The notes: generated from the sequence alone by a model not told the origin. Numbered from the stretch's first letter, positions 1 to 7,296 are shown. The stretch is DNA of 9,185 nucleotides from an uncultured Rhodospirillaceae bacterium (GCA_937891725.1 CALAHL010000330.1:1-9185), one strand, 5' to 3'. Program-made: numbers and translations.

Positions 1-655
1 CCGTGACGGCACCCTTGCGGCCCTTGATCTCGACCGGAACGATTTCCTTGGCGAGCCGGCCACGCTCCATCGCCACCTTGCATTTCTGCTGGCTGCGATA
101 GGCGAAGGCGTCCTGATCGGCACGGAGAATCTGATACTTCTCGGCAACGTTCTCGCCGGTTTCCGGCATGCTGTCGGTGCCGTACATGCGCTCCATTTCC
201 GGGTTGATGAAGCGCCAGCCGATGGTGGTGTCGAACACTTCGGCGGTGCGGGCGAACGCGGTGCCGGCCTTGGCCATCACGAACGGCGCGCGGGTCATGC
301 TTTCGGAACCGCCGGCGATCATCAGCGCGCCCTCGCCGGACTTGATGGCGCGGGCGGCGTCGGTCACCGCCTCCATGCCGGAGGCGCACAGCCGGTTCAC
401 GGTGCAGCCCGGAATGCTCGACGGCAGGCCCGCCAGCAACAGCGCCATGCGGGCAACGTTGCGGTTGTCCTCCCCCGCCTGATTGACGCATCCGTAATAG
501 ACGTCCTCGACCTGCTCCCAATCGACCGAACCGTTGCGCGCCATCAGGGCTTTCAACGGGTGCGCCGCAAGATCGTCGGCCCGCACCTGCGCCAAAGCAC
601 CGCCATAGCGGCCGATGGGCGTACGTACCGCGTCACAGATGAAAGCTTCGGTCAT
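1..655 (-). CDS. pcaF: 3-oxoadipyl-CoA thiolase (PcaF/PaaJ type), N-terminal part, cut by window edge
   Basis: I translated this by hand from the ATG at 655-653; the frame stays open for 218 codons to base 1, so about the last 180 residues of a normal ~400-residue thiolase lie outside. The start is preceded by GGAGG (664-668) with 8 bases of spacing. The N-terminus MTEAFICDAVRTPIGRYGGA, then RADDLAAHPL (25-34) and NQAGEDNRNVARM (58-70), closely resembles the 3-oxoadipyl-CoA thiolases PcaF and PaaJ as I remember them. The nucleophilic cysteine is Cys90 in NRLCASG, and FDTTIGWRF and YGTDSMPETGENVAE follow as in that group. These enzymes cleave 3-oxoadipyl-CoA with CoA to succinyl-CoA and acetyl-CoA in the cytoplasm, the last step of the beta-ketoadipate or phenylacetate pathway. 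The distal catalytic His and Cys are outside the window. A general acetyl-CoA acetyltransferase is the alternative; no other pca or paa gene is visible to decide. EamA lies upstream on the same strand. Confidence 0.9.
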   Translation of the reverse strand, partial: MTEAFICDAVRTPIGRYGGALAQVRADDLAAHPLKALMARNGSVDWEQVEDVYYGCVNQAGEDNRNVARMALLLAGLPSSIPGCTVNRLCASGMEAVTDAARAIKSGEGALMIAGGSESMTRAPFVMAKAGTAFARTAEVFDTTIGWRFINPEMERMYGTDSMPETGENVAEKYQILRADQDAFAYRSQQKCKVAMERGRLAKEIVPVEIKGRKGAVT

Positions 656-739
656 CGCTGGATCCTCCGGAGGGTCTTCATTTTTCTGGCAGGCTGGAAC
701 GGAATGAGGTCGGACGGTGCCACGACGCGCCGAGCCTGG

Positions 740-1633
740 TCAATTCACCGGCGGCGGTTTGCGCGCGCCGACCGTCTCCATGAGACCGGCCCCGAGGATC
801 AGGGCGCAGCCAAGAGCCTCCCGCAGACCGAAGGCCTCATCGGTCAGGAACGCCGCCGATACAGCCGCCGCCAGCACCTCAAGCAACATCAGCAGCCCGA
901 GCCGCCCCGGGTCGATATTCGCCGATCCCCAAAGCAGCCCGAAGGTGGTGGGTACCAGCCAGAGCAGACTCACCGCCGCGATCAGGCCCGTACCTGCAAG
1001 CGTCGGGACCGCCACAGCGCCCTCAAGACCGAAGGCGAGCACTAGCGCCAACACGGCGGATGCCGCAAAGGCAAGTCCGGTATAGGCCACCCCGTCCACC
1101 CTGCCCCGGCGCGCAACCGTCGCCGACAGCGCAAACAGAAGCCCCGAGCCGAGGCCGAGCCAGTCTCCCGCCCCGTCCGGCAACGGAATGCCGTCCCCGC
1201 CCAGCAGAATTGCCGCACCAATCAGCCCGACCGGAAGCGCGATCAGACGCCGCGCACCGATCGCTTCTGCCAGCACCCACCACCCCAATACGGTCCCCCA
1301 GACCGGGGCGAGATAGAACAGCAGAGTGACCCGCACCACCTCGCCCTCCAGCAAGGCCAGGTTCCAACTGAGGATGGTGGCGCCGAACAGAAGGGCTGCC
1401 GCCGGGAGCCACGCACCCGCCGCACGCACCGCCCGCCTGCGCCGCCACACCAAGGGCGCGCAACCGACCGTCGCAGCCGCATAGAGCCAGAAGTTCACCG
1501 ACAACGGATCCAGCCCGCCGCCCTCCACCCAGCGCAACGGCAACCACCACAAGCCCCAGAACACCGAAGCGACAGCAACAACGACGGCGACGGGCGCGAC
1601 TGACGCGCCGGATTTATACGGTTCTCGAGCCAT
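740..1633 (-). CDS. EamA/DMT-family membrane transporter
   Basis: This is a 297-residue, very hydrophobic protein of the usual length for the drug/metabolite transporter superfamily. It shows two tandem EamA-like halves, roughly residues 12-146 and 158-288, each with about five helices, giving ten in total. The first helix carries FWGLWWLPLRW, and the end of the first half has NLALLEGEVVRVTLLFYLAPVW followed by the lightly polar helix with LAEAIGARRL, a pattern typical of EamA proteins. The second half repeats it with IDPGRLGLLMLLEVLAAAVSAAFLTDEAF. Members are inner-membrane exporters or importers of metabolites, often amino acids; the substrate cannot be inferred here. The start ATG at 1633-1631 has only a weak upstream purine run (GGTAAG on the coding strand). 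The gene points away from the TRAP operon, sharing the divergent region 1634-1813, and ends 84 bp before the thiolase, so co-transcription with it is possible. Confidence 0.85.
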   Translation of the reverse strand: MAREPYKSGASVAPVAVVVAVASVFWGLWWLPLRWVEGGGLDPLSVNFWLYAAATVGCAPLVWRRRRAVRAAGAWLPAAALLFGATILSWNLALLEGEVVRVTLLFYLAPVWGTVLGWWVLAEAIGARRLIALPVGLIGAAILLGGDGIPLPDGAGDWLGLGSGLLFALSATVARRGRVDGVAYTGLAFAASAVLALVLAFGLEGAVAVPTLAGTGLIAAVSLLWLVPTTFGLLWGSANIDPGRLGLLMLLEVLAAAVSAAFLTDEAFGLREALGCALILGAGLMETVGARKPPPVN

Positions 1634-1813
1634 GGCGCGGACTTACCGCATCGGCGCCAGCTTGTCGAAGGAAGGGATTCTTCTCCAAGACCTTGTGTAC
1701 GATCGCCGCATTCGGCCATACTCGCGGCCGAACGAAGCGCTGGGATCAACCCGGCCTTAGGGAGAGAAACCGCTTCGGCCCAAATGGCCGGAGACGCATC
1801 AAGGAGGATTTTC
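1634..1813. promoter_or_regulatory. Divergent control region between EamA gene and TRAP operon
   Basis: These 180 bases separate two diverging genes and must hold both promoters. For the TRAP side a possible sigma-70 promoter is TTGTGT (1693-1698) and CATACT (1717-1722), 18 bases apart and matching consensus at 3 of 6 and 4 of 6 positions. This would give a leader of about 85 bases. The candidate -35 overlaps TTGTGTACGA (1693-1702), which fits the loose TNGT-N2-ACNA shape of FadR-type GntR operators, a weak match. The motif TTCGGCC occurs at 1711-1717 and 1774-1780, with its inverse GGCCGAA at 1726-1732. The ribosome binding site AAGGAGG of the downstream gene is at 1801-1807. A short dyad, GCGG-N5-CCGC (1637-1649), sits next to the EamA start on the other strand. 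I could not pick a convincing promoter for EamA. Confidence 0.4.
1711..1732. repeat. 7-bp perfect inverted repeat, candidate operator
   Basis: TTCGGCC (1711-1717) and GGCCGAA (1726-1732) are exact reverse complements with 8 bases between. The candidate -10 box CATACT of the TRAP operon falls inside the dyad, so a bound repressor would block RNA polymerase. As RNA it would form a 7-bp hairpin without a following T-tract, so it is not a terminator. A second, weaker dyad, CGGCC-N5-GGCCG (1776-1790), lies nearer the start codon. In GC-rich DNA such GGCC dyads can arise by chance. Confidence 0.4.
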
Positions 1814-2968
1814 ATGTCATTCATGAGCACGCGCTTTGCAGGCGCGGTTGCGGGCCTGTCCGCCATTGCCATCGCCGGCGCCGCCTCGGCCGAGGTCGAT
1901 CTGCCGAACAACCTCGCCTGGACCGCCTACGACACCGGTTCTTCCGGGCACGCGCAGTCGGTCGCGATCGGCAAGGCGTTCAAGGAGAAATACGGGGTCA
2001 ACCTGCGGGTCCTGCCAGGTAAGAACGACGTCTCCCGTCTCCGCCCTCTGCAGCAGAAAAAGGTCGACGCGGTCGCCAATGGCGTCGGGACCTATTTCTC
2101 GCAGGAAGGCGTGTTCGATTTCGCCAGCGCCGATTGGGGCCCGCAGGAAGTGCGCGTCATCATGTCCTCGACCGGCAGTGCCGGTCTGATGGTGGGTGTG
2201 GTCGACGATGTCGACGTCAAGACCTACGCCGATCTGAAGGGCAAACGGGTCGCCTGGGTCAAAAGCGCCTCCGCCCTGAACCATAACGTGACCGCCTTCC
2301 TGGCATTCGCGGATCTGACCTGGGACGATGTCGAGAAGGTCGAGTTCGCTGGCTTCGGTGCATCGTGGGAGGGCATGACCAACGATCAGGTCGATGCCGC
2401 GTTCGCGATCACGGTTTCGGGTTCAACCAAGGCTGTCGCCTCCAGCCCGCGCGGGCTGATCTGGCCGCCGCTGCCACATGACGACACCGCCGGTTGGGAA
2501 CGCCTGAAGGCCGTCGCTCCGTACTTCAACAAGCAGAACGTCGCCGCCGGCACCAATGTCTCGAAGGACGCACCGGTCCAGGGTGCGGTCTACCCCTACC
2601 CGATCCTGACCATGCGGGCCGATGCAGACGACAAGCTGGCCTACAACACGACCAAGGCGATGGTCGAATCGTTCGACAACTATAAGGACGGTGCGCCGGG
2701 CGCCGCCGGTTGGGCGATGGCGAATCAGGCTTTTGAATGGGCGGTGCCGTACCACGATGGCGCGATCGACTATTTCAAGGAAATCGGTGTCTGGACCGAT
2801 GCCATGCAGGCGCACAACGATGCCTTGGTGGACCGGCAAGGCGTGCTGAAGACGGCCTGGGAAGCCTACAAGGTCGTCGCACCGTCGGATGACGACGCGT
2901 TCAAGACCGGTTGGATGGCGGCACGCGCCGTGGCCCTGACCGCCGCCGGGATGCCGGTGGTCTTCTGA
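1814..2968 (+). CDS. TAXI-family TRAP transporter substrate-binding protein
   Basis: This periplasmic binding protein captures the ligand and passes it to the TRAP permease encoded just downstream. I chose the ATG at 1814 because AAGGAGG (1801-1807) lies 6 bases before it; the frame is open to an upstream ATG at 1784 that has no such site. The product is 384 residues. Residues 1-26 form a clear Sec signal peptide with Arg7, a hydrophobic core and an AASA cleavage site before Glu27; no lipobox is present. The glycine/serine loop TGSSGHAQSVAIG (41-53) sits where TAXI proteins carry their glycine-rich ligand loop, and the following LQQKKVDAVANGVGTYF pattern (an allele of the lobe read as 'how many, where') is TAXI-like. 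The protein is longer than common TAXI proteins (about 310-350), with a helical, acidic C-terminal end. The family includes binders of glutamate and other small carboxylates; this ligand is unknown. The family call rests on remembered similarity and on the permease type next door. Confidence 0.85.
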   Translation: MSFMSTRFAGAVAGLSAIAIAGAASAEVDLPNNLAWTAYDTGSSGHAQSVAIGKAFKEKYGVNLRVLPGKNDVSRLRPLQQKKVDAVANGVGTYFSQEGVFDFASADWGPQEVRVIMSSTGSAGLMVGVVDDVDVKTYADLKGKRVAWVKSASALNHNVTAFLAFADLTWDDVEKVEFAGFGASWEGMTNDQVDAAFAITVSGSTKAVASSPRGLIWPPLPHDDTAGWERLKAVAPYFNKQNVAAGTNVSKDAPVQGAVYPYPILTMRADADDKLAYNTTKAMVESFDNYKDGAPGAAGWAMANQAFEWAVPYHDGAIDYFKEIGVWTDAMQAHNDALVDRQGVLKTAWEAYKVVAPSDDDAFKTGWMAARAVALTAAGMPVVF

Positions 2969-3012
2969 TCGCGACGACTTCAGACCGAAACCCTTGAAAA
3001 GGAGGCTTGGCC

Positions 3013-4995
3013 ATGGCCGGGCCCGCCGAGGGGGCAGATAACGCGGTGGGGGAAATTTCCCGTCACCGCGTTTTGCCGCCCTATTTGCACTATCTGGTCA
3101 CCGGCATGGCAGCACTCGCAGTGCTGCTGTCGATCTATCAGATCTTCAATCTCGGTCGATACATCGGCTATGTGATGCTCGACCTCGCCTATCTGGATCT
3201 CTTGGTGGCGTTGCTGCTGCCGATCGTGTTCCTGATTTTCCCGATGCGGGCCGCCGACAAGGACTTGCCTCGACCGCCGGTCTACGATCTGGCGCTGGCG
3301 ATCCTCTCCTTCGCGCTGGGCTGCTACTTCGCCTGGTTCGCGACCGATGCGGTCGAGCAGGGCTGGGAGTATTTCGCACCCGCCCAAGCCCAATACGCGT
3401 CCTGGATCCTGTGGGCAGTCTTGCTCGAAGCGGTCCGGCGCGCCGGCGGCATGGCCTTGACGGTCATCGTCCTGGTGTTCTCGGTCTATCCGACGTTCGC
3501 GGAATCCATGCCCAGCTTCCTGTCCGGCGCGCAACAGAATTTCTACGACGCGGGGCAGTATTACGGTTTCTCCTCGGAGGCGATCTTCGGGATTCCGATG
3601 CGGGCCTTCGGCAAGCTGGTGATCGGCTTCGTGCTATTCGGCATCGCCTTGCAGCACACCGGCGCCGGACGCTTTTTCATCGATTTCGCCTTCGCTCTGT
3701 TGGGCCATGTGCGGGGCGGCGGGGCCAAGGTGGCGATCTTCTCCTCGGGCCTGCTGGGCTCGATGAGCGGCTCGGTGATCACAAACGTTCTGACAACCGG
3801 CCGGCTGACCATTCCGGCCATGCGCCGGACCGGGTTCGGCCGGGAGACGGCGGGTGCGGTGGAAGCCTGTGCCTCGACAGGGGGTGTCTTGATGCCGCCG
3901 GTCATGGGGGCGACCGCCTTCGTTATGGCGACCTTCCTCGAGGTGCAGTATGTCGAGGTCGCGGTCGCGGCGATCATCCCATCGGTTTTGTATTATCTCG
4001 GCCTGTTCCTGCAGATCGACGCCTATGCCGCCCGCAAGGGTCTGAAGGGCCTGCCGATCGAGGAACTGCCGAAGGTCGGCGCCGTGCTGAAGGCCGGCTG
4101 GCACTACATGTTCGCGATCATTCTCCTGGTCTATCTGCTGCTGTACCTGAAGCAGGAGGCGCTGGCGCCCTACTACGCCACCGCCGTGCTGCTGATCACC
4201 AACCAGATCTTCGGCAAGCGGCTGGGCTGGCGGGATGTGGAGGATTTCTTCCACGAGACCGGCAAGATCCTGTCCGAGCTGGTGGCCATCCTGGCCGCCA
4301 TCGGGCTGATCATCGGGGCGCTGTCGGTGACCGGGCTGGTCGGCTCGCTCGCCACCGATCTGATCCTGCTGGCGGGCGGTAATGTCTACGTCCTGTTGCT
4401 GATGGGAGCGGCGACCAGCTTCATCCTGGGCATGGGAATGACGGTGACGGCGGCCTATGTGTTCCTGGCGATCGTGCTGGCCCCCTCGCTGACCCAGTCG
4501 GGACTGAACCCGATGGCGGTGCATATGTTCATCCTCTATTGGGGCATGCTGTCCTACATCACCCCGCCGGTGGCACTTGGGGCGTTCGCGGCGGCCACGG
4601 TGGCCGGGGCCTCGCCGATGAAGACCGGGTTCGCGGCCATGCGGCTGGGCTCGATCATCTACTTCATCCCGTTCTTCTTCGTACTGGAGCCGGCTCTGAT
4701 CCTGGCGGGCGAACCGATCCAGATTATGGTCGTTCTGGCCAGCGCCCTGGTCGGAGTCCTGCTGATCGCAGCGTCGACCCAAGGCTACCTTTTGGGGTTT
4801 GGAGCGTTCGGAACCTCGGCCATCGACCGGATCGCCCGGGTTCTGCTGTTCTTCGGCGGATTGATGTTCGCCTTCCCGGGCAGCGACGACATGGGTATCG
4901 GGCATTGGGATGCGGTGATCATCGGTCTGGTGCTGGCCACGATCGGCCTCGTCGCCGCCAAGCTGAGTCGGAAGGTGGCGCCAGGGGCAACCTGA
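3013..4995 (+). CDS. TRAP transporter fused permease (DctQ-DctM, 4TM/12TM type)
   Basis: This is the inner-membrane part of the TRAP importer, taking ligand from the TAXI protein and moving it inward with sodium or proton flow. Start: the ATG at 3013 has AGGAGG (3000-3005) 7 bases upstream; an in-frame TTG at 3007 is only 1 base from that site and is unlikely. The product is 660 residues. Residues about 25-180 are the small DctQ-like four-helix part. The DctM-like part begins near 190 and carries the hallmark loops GLLGSMSGSVITNV (246-259), AGAVEACASTGGVLMPPVMG (280-299) and SYITPPVA (514-521). After the usual DctM end near FIPFFFVLEPAL (551-562) about 100 residues remain, with three more likely helices, a tail common in TAXI-linked fused permeases. 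The gap to the TAXI gene is 44 bp, so the two form one operon. An unusual point is Thr-Asn at 257-258 where relatives often have Ala-Asn. Confidence 0.93.
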   Translation: MAGPAEGADNAVGEISRHRVLPPYLHYLVTGMAALAVLLSIYQIFNLGRYIGYVMLDLAYLDLLVALLLPIVFLIFPMRAADKDLPRPPVYDLALAILSFALGCYFAWFATDAVEQGWEYFAPAQAQYASWILWAVLLEAVRRAGGMALTVIVLVFSVYPTFAESMPSFLSGAQQNFYDAGQYYGFSSEAIFGIPMRAFGKLVIGFVLFGIALQHTGAGRFFIDFAFALLGHVRGGGAKVAIFSSGLLGSMSGSVITNVLTTGRLTIPAMRRTGFGRETAGAVEACASTGGVLMPPVMGATAFVMATFLEVQYVEVAVAAIIPSVLYYLGLFLQIDAYAARKGLKGLPIEELPKVGAVLKAGWHYMFAIILLVYLLLYLKQEALAPYYATAVLLITNQIFGKRLGWRDVEDFFHETGKILSELVAILAAIGLIIGALSVTGLVGSLATDLILLAGGNVYVLLLMGAATSFILGMGMTVTAAYVFLAIVLAPSLTQSGLNPMAVHMFILYWGMLSYITPPVALGAFAAATVAGASPMKTGFAAMRLGSIIYFIPFFFVLEPALILAGEPIQIMVVLASALVGVLLIAASTQGYLLGFGAFGTSAIDRIARVLLFFGGLMFAFPGSDDMGIGHWDAVIIGLVLATIGLVAAKLSRKVAPGAT

Positions 4996-5021
4996 GGAAC
5001 CACTTAACCACCCAACAGGAA

Positions 5022-5050
5022 AAAGGGCGCCCCGATCGGAGGCGCCCTTT
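5022..5050. terminator. Bidirectional intrinsic terminator between TRAP permease and BCCT genes
   Basis: AAAGGGCGCC (5022-5031) and GGCGCCCTTT (5041-5050) form a perfect 10-bp stem. The 9-base loop itself contains the palindrome CCGATCGG (5032-5039). On the plus strand the stem runs into TTTCGTTT (5048-5055); on the minus strand it runs into five T residues (complement of 5020-5024). It lies 26 bases after the permease stop and 22 bases after the BCCT stop, where one shared terminator for two converging operons would be expected. Confidence 0.9.
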
Positions 5051-5072
5051 CGTTTGCGATTTCGGGAGACCG

Positions 5073-6701
5073 CTATTTGGTCATGATCGCCCGCTCACTT
5101 TGCAGACCCTTGAGGATCGCGTAACACGCGCCCAAGAGCACGATGGTGAACGGCAACCCGGTCGAGACCGCCATCGCCTGCAGCGCCCCCAGACCCCCGC
5201 CAAGCAGCAAGGTGATCGCGACCAGCCCCTCGAAAATGCACCAGAACACCCGCTGCGGGGTCGGCGCGTTGGTCTTGCCGCCGGCCGTGATCGTGTCGAT
5301 CACCAGCGAGCCGCTATCGGACGAAGTGACAAAGAACACGATCACCAGCACGATGCCGACGAAGGAGGTGATGTTCGCCAACGGCAACTGGTCCAGCATT
5401 GCGAACAGCTTGAGCTCAAGATTCGCATCCACCACCCCCTGGAAACCGGTCTGGACGATCTGCTGGATTGCGGTACCGCCGAACACGGTCATCCACAAAA
5501 CGCAGACCAGAGACGGGATCAGCAACACGCAGATGATGAACTCGCGCACCGTGCGACCCCGGCTGACCCGTGCGATGAACATACCGACAAAGGGTGACCA
5601 GGAAATCCACCAAGCCCAGTAGAATGCGGTCCAGCCCTGGCTGAAGTTCTCATCGGCCCGTCCAACCGGGTTCGACAGCGGTATCAGGTATTCGGCATAG
5701 GCCAGCAGATTCTCGAAAAAGCCAGTGAGGATCGCCACCGTCGGGCCGACCACGATCACGAAGATCAACAGCAATGCCGCCAACCCCATGTTGATCTCGC
5801 TCAACCGCTTTACACCGGCGTCGAGGCCCGCGACGACCGACAGCAGGGCCACCGCCGTGATGCCGATGATCAGCAGTACCTTGGACACATCCGTCGCCGG
5901 CAAGCCGAACAGGTAGTTTAGGCCGGCATTCGCCTGCTCAGCGCCAAAACCCAGAGAGGTTGCAAGGCCGAACAAGGTCGCGAACACCGCCAGGATATCG
6001 ATGATATGCCCGGTCCACCCCCACACGGCATCGCCAAAGATCGGGTAGAAGATCGACCGCATGGTGAGCGGCAGGCCTTTGTTATAGCTGAACAATGCGA
6101 GCGCCAGGGCAACGATTGCGTAGATCGCCCAGGGATGCAGGCCCCAATGGAAAATGGTGGCCGCCATGCCGAGCCGGATCGACGCCTCCGCGTCTCCCGC
6201 AGCCCCGCCGAGCGGCGCCCAACTGTCCGGGCCTCCAGCGCCGTCCGCAAAGGAGGACGCATAGTGACTGATCGGCTCGGACACGCCGTAGAACATCAGC
6301 CCGATGCCCATACCGGCGGCGAACAGCATCGCGAACCAGCCGGTATAGGAATAGTCCGGCGTGGCGTTCTCGCCGCCCAGACGCACTTTACCCAACGGAG
6401 ACACGATCAGGTAAAAGCACAGAAGGACGAAGATATTGGCGGAGCCGATGAAGAACCACGCCAGATTGCCGGTCAGGGCATTCCGCAACGCACTGAACCA
6501 TGCCTCCGTTTCATTCTGAAGCGCCAGGGTCAGGACCAAGAAGGCCACGATCGACAACCCAGAGACCAGAAAGACGGGGTTGTGGATATCGAGCCCGAAC
6601 GGCCCGACGGAGCCTTTGATATTGTCCTGACCGATCTGGTATTCGGTTTGGATCACATCCGCAGCACCCTCCGGCTGCGGAAGGTCGTCGGTCGTTGTCA
6701 T
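5073..6701 (-). CDS. BCCT-family betaine/carnitine/choline-type transporter
   Basis: This 542-residue inner-membrane protein with 12 likely helices belongs to the betaine-choline-carnitine transporter family, which imports quaternary ammonium or sulfonium compounds. Seen directly: the N-terminal YQIGQDNIK and GPFGLDIHNPVF block (21-44); the glycine motif GMGIG (130-134) followed by MFYGVSEP; FHWGLHPWAIY (184-194), whose Trp186, Trp191 and Tyr194 match the BetP cage residues Trp189, Trp194 and Tyr197; and WWISW (364-368), matching BetP Trp373, Trp374 and Trp377. FFVTSSDSGS (456-465) aligns with the BetP sodium-2 site residues Phe464, Thr467 and Ser468, so sodium coupling is plausible. The last helix ends near residue 530, leaving only about 13 residues, without the long charged osmosensing tail of BetP. 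The ATG at 6701-6699 follows AAGGGGG on the coding strand. The USP gene lies 71 bp upstream on the same strand. The exact substrate (glycine betaine, choline, carnitine, dimethylsulfoniopropionate or similar) cannot be decided. Confidence 0.93.
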   Translation of the reverse strand: MTTTDDLPQPEGAADVIQTEYQIGQDNIKGSVGPFGLDIHNPVFLVSGLSIVAFLVLTLALQNETEAWFSALRNALTGNLAWFFIGSANIFVLLCFYLIVSPLGKVRLGGENATPDYSYTGWFAMLFAAGMGIGLMFYGVSEPISHYASSFADGAGGPDSWAPLGGAAGDAEASIRLGMAATIFHWGLHPWAIYAIVALALALFSYNKGLPLTMRSIFYPIFGDAVWGWTGHIIDILAVFATLFGLATSLGFGAEQANAGLNYLFGLPATDVSKVLLIIGITAVALLSVVAGLDAGVKRLSEINMGLAALLLIFVIVVGPTVAILTGFFENLLAYAEYLIPLSNPVGRADENFSQGWTAFYWAWWISWSPFVGMFIARVSRGRTVREFIICVLLIPSLVCVLWMTVFGGTAIQQIVQTGFQGVVDANLELKLFAMLDQLPLANITSFVGIVLVIVFFVTSSDSGSLVIDTITAGGKTNAPTPQRVFWCIFEGLVAITLLLGGGLGALQAMAVSTGLPFTIVLLGACYAILKGLQSERAIMTK

Positions 6702-6772
6702 GTTATCCCCCTTATTGAGCCAATTCGGGGCCGTTCCGAAGCCACGCCCCCCTAATTCGGTCGATTTGCCGA

Positions 6773-7186
6773 TTACCGGATCACGAACACCGAAATCTTA
6801 GCATCCGACGCCACGGTTCCCGCGTTCGACGCGAAAAAATGATCAGCCAAGCCGGGAACATGCGAGGCCATAACCACCGCATCGGCACCGGATTCGCTGA
6901 TCGCCTTCAGCAGAATCTTGTCCAGATCGATCGACAGGTCACGGGCGGTACGGGCAAGCGTCGTTGTCTCGATCCCATGCTTGGCCGCCTGCTGCCGTCC
7001 GAACTCGGCAAGGCTCTGCGCGTACTCATCCGGCGTATGACCGAGTGGGCTTGGCTCGGTCGTGGTTACGCCGATGTAACAAACCTCAGCATTGTAATGT
7101 TTCCCAAGATCTGCGGCGGTGGCCAGAGCCTTTTCCAAACGATCGACATGCTCAAGGTCCACCGGAACAGCGATGTTCCGATACAT
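6773..7186 (-). CDS. Universal stress protein (UspA family), single domain
   Basis: This 137-residue protein is a typical single-domain USP. It opens with MYRNIAVPVDLEHVDRLEKA, giving beta-strand 1 and Asp10 where the adenine-contacting Asp lies in ATP-binding members. It has the LLKAISESGADAVVMASH segment (92-109) and ends with KISVFVIR, the usual last strand. The nucleotide loop is altered: the common G-x2-G-x9-G-S/T reads A107-S-H-V110, eight residues, then A119-S120, so all three glycines are missing and ATP binding is doubtful. Such proteins act as cytoplasmic dimers that modulate partners under stress. The gene lies 71 bp before the BCCT gene on the same strand and probably shares its transcript; TeaD of the Halomonas elongata ectoine TRAP system is a known USP acting on a neighbouring transporter. 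The start ATG (7186-7184) has GGGAG (7193-7197) 6 bases upstream. Family call is firm; the link to transport control is inferred. Confidence 0.88.
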   Translation of the reverse strand: MYRNIAVPVDLEHVDRLEKALATAADLGKHYNAEVCYIGVTTTEPSPLGHTPDEYAQSLAEFGRQQAAKHGIETTTLARTARDLSIDLDKILLKAISESGADAVVMASHVPGLADHFFASNAGTVASDAKISVFVIR

Positions 7187-7296
7187 AAGAAGCTCCCATC
7201 ATTCTTTTTTGAGCTGAGCGCGCGACTTAGTTGGTCGATATTTATTTATTGGCGCGAGCATCCATGCGCGAATCTAACAGCCTATTAAATGGAGCG

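Noticed and set aside
1693..2022. Plus-strand open frame overlapping the TAXI gene start
   Set aside because: It overlaps the signal peptide region of the TAXI protein in another frame and is Arg-rich; the strong AAGGAGG serves the ATG at 1814.
3007..3009. TTG as start codon of the TRAP permease
   Set aside because: It lies 1 base after the AGGAGG site, too close for initiation; the ATG at 3013 has normal spacing.
3634..4905. Long minus-strand open frame of 423 codons inside the TRAP permease
   Set aside because: It is fully antisense to a well-recognised permease and is rich in His, Gln, Arg and Asp, the usual composition of antisense frames in GC-rich DNA. It has no known motif.
4539..5597. 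Plus-strand open frame of 352 codons across the permease end and the BCCT gene
   Set aside because: It runs through the terminator and antisense through the BCCT gene, with low-complexity Arg/Asp/Gly/His content and no ribosome binding site. It is a shadow frame.
6006..6755. Plus-strand open frame of 249 codons opposite the BCCT N-terminal half
   Set aside because: It is antisense to clear transmembrane coding sequence with family motifs and has shadow-like composition.
7251..7270. Imperfect palindrome around GCAT-CC-ATGC as an RNA hairpin
   Set aside because: The inner loop would be only 2 bases and the outer arms need a bulge, so it is not a credible RNA structure. It could be a protein site, but the support is weak.
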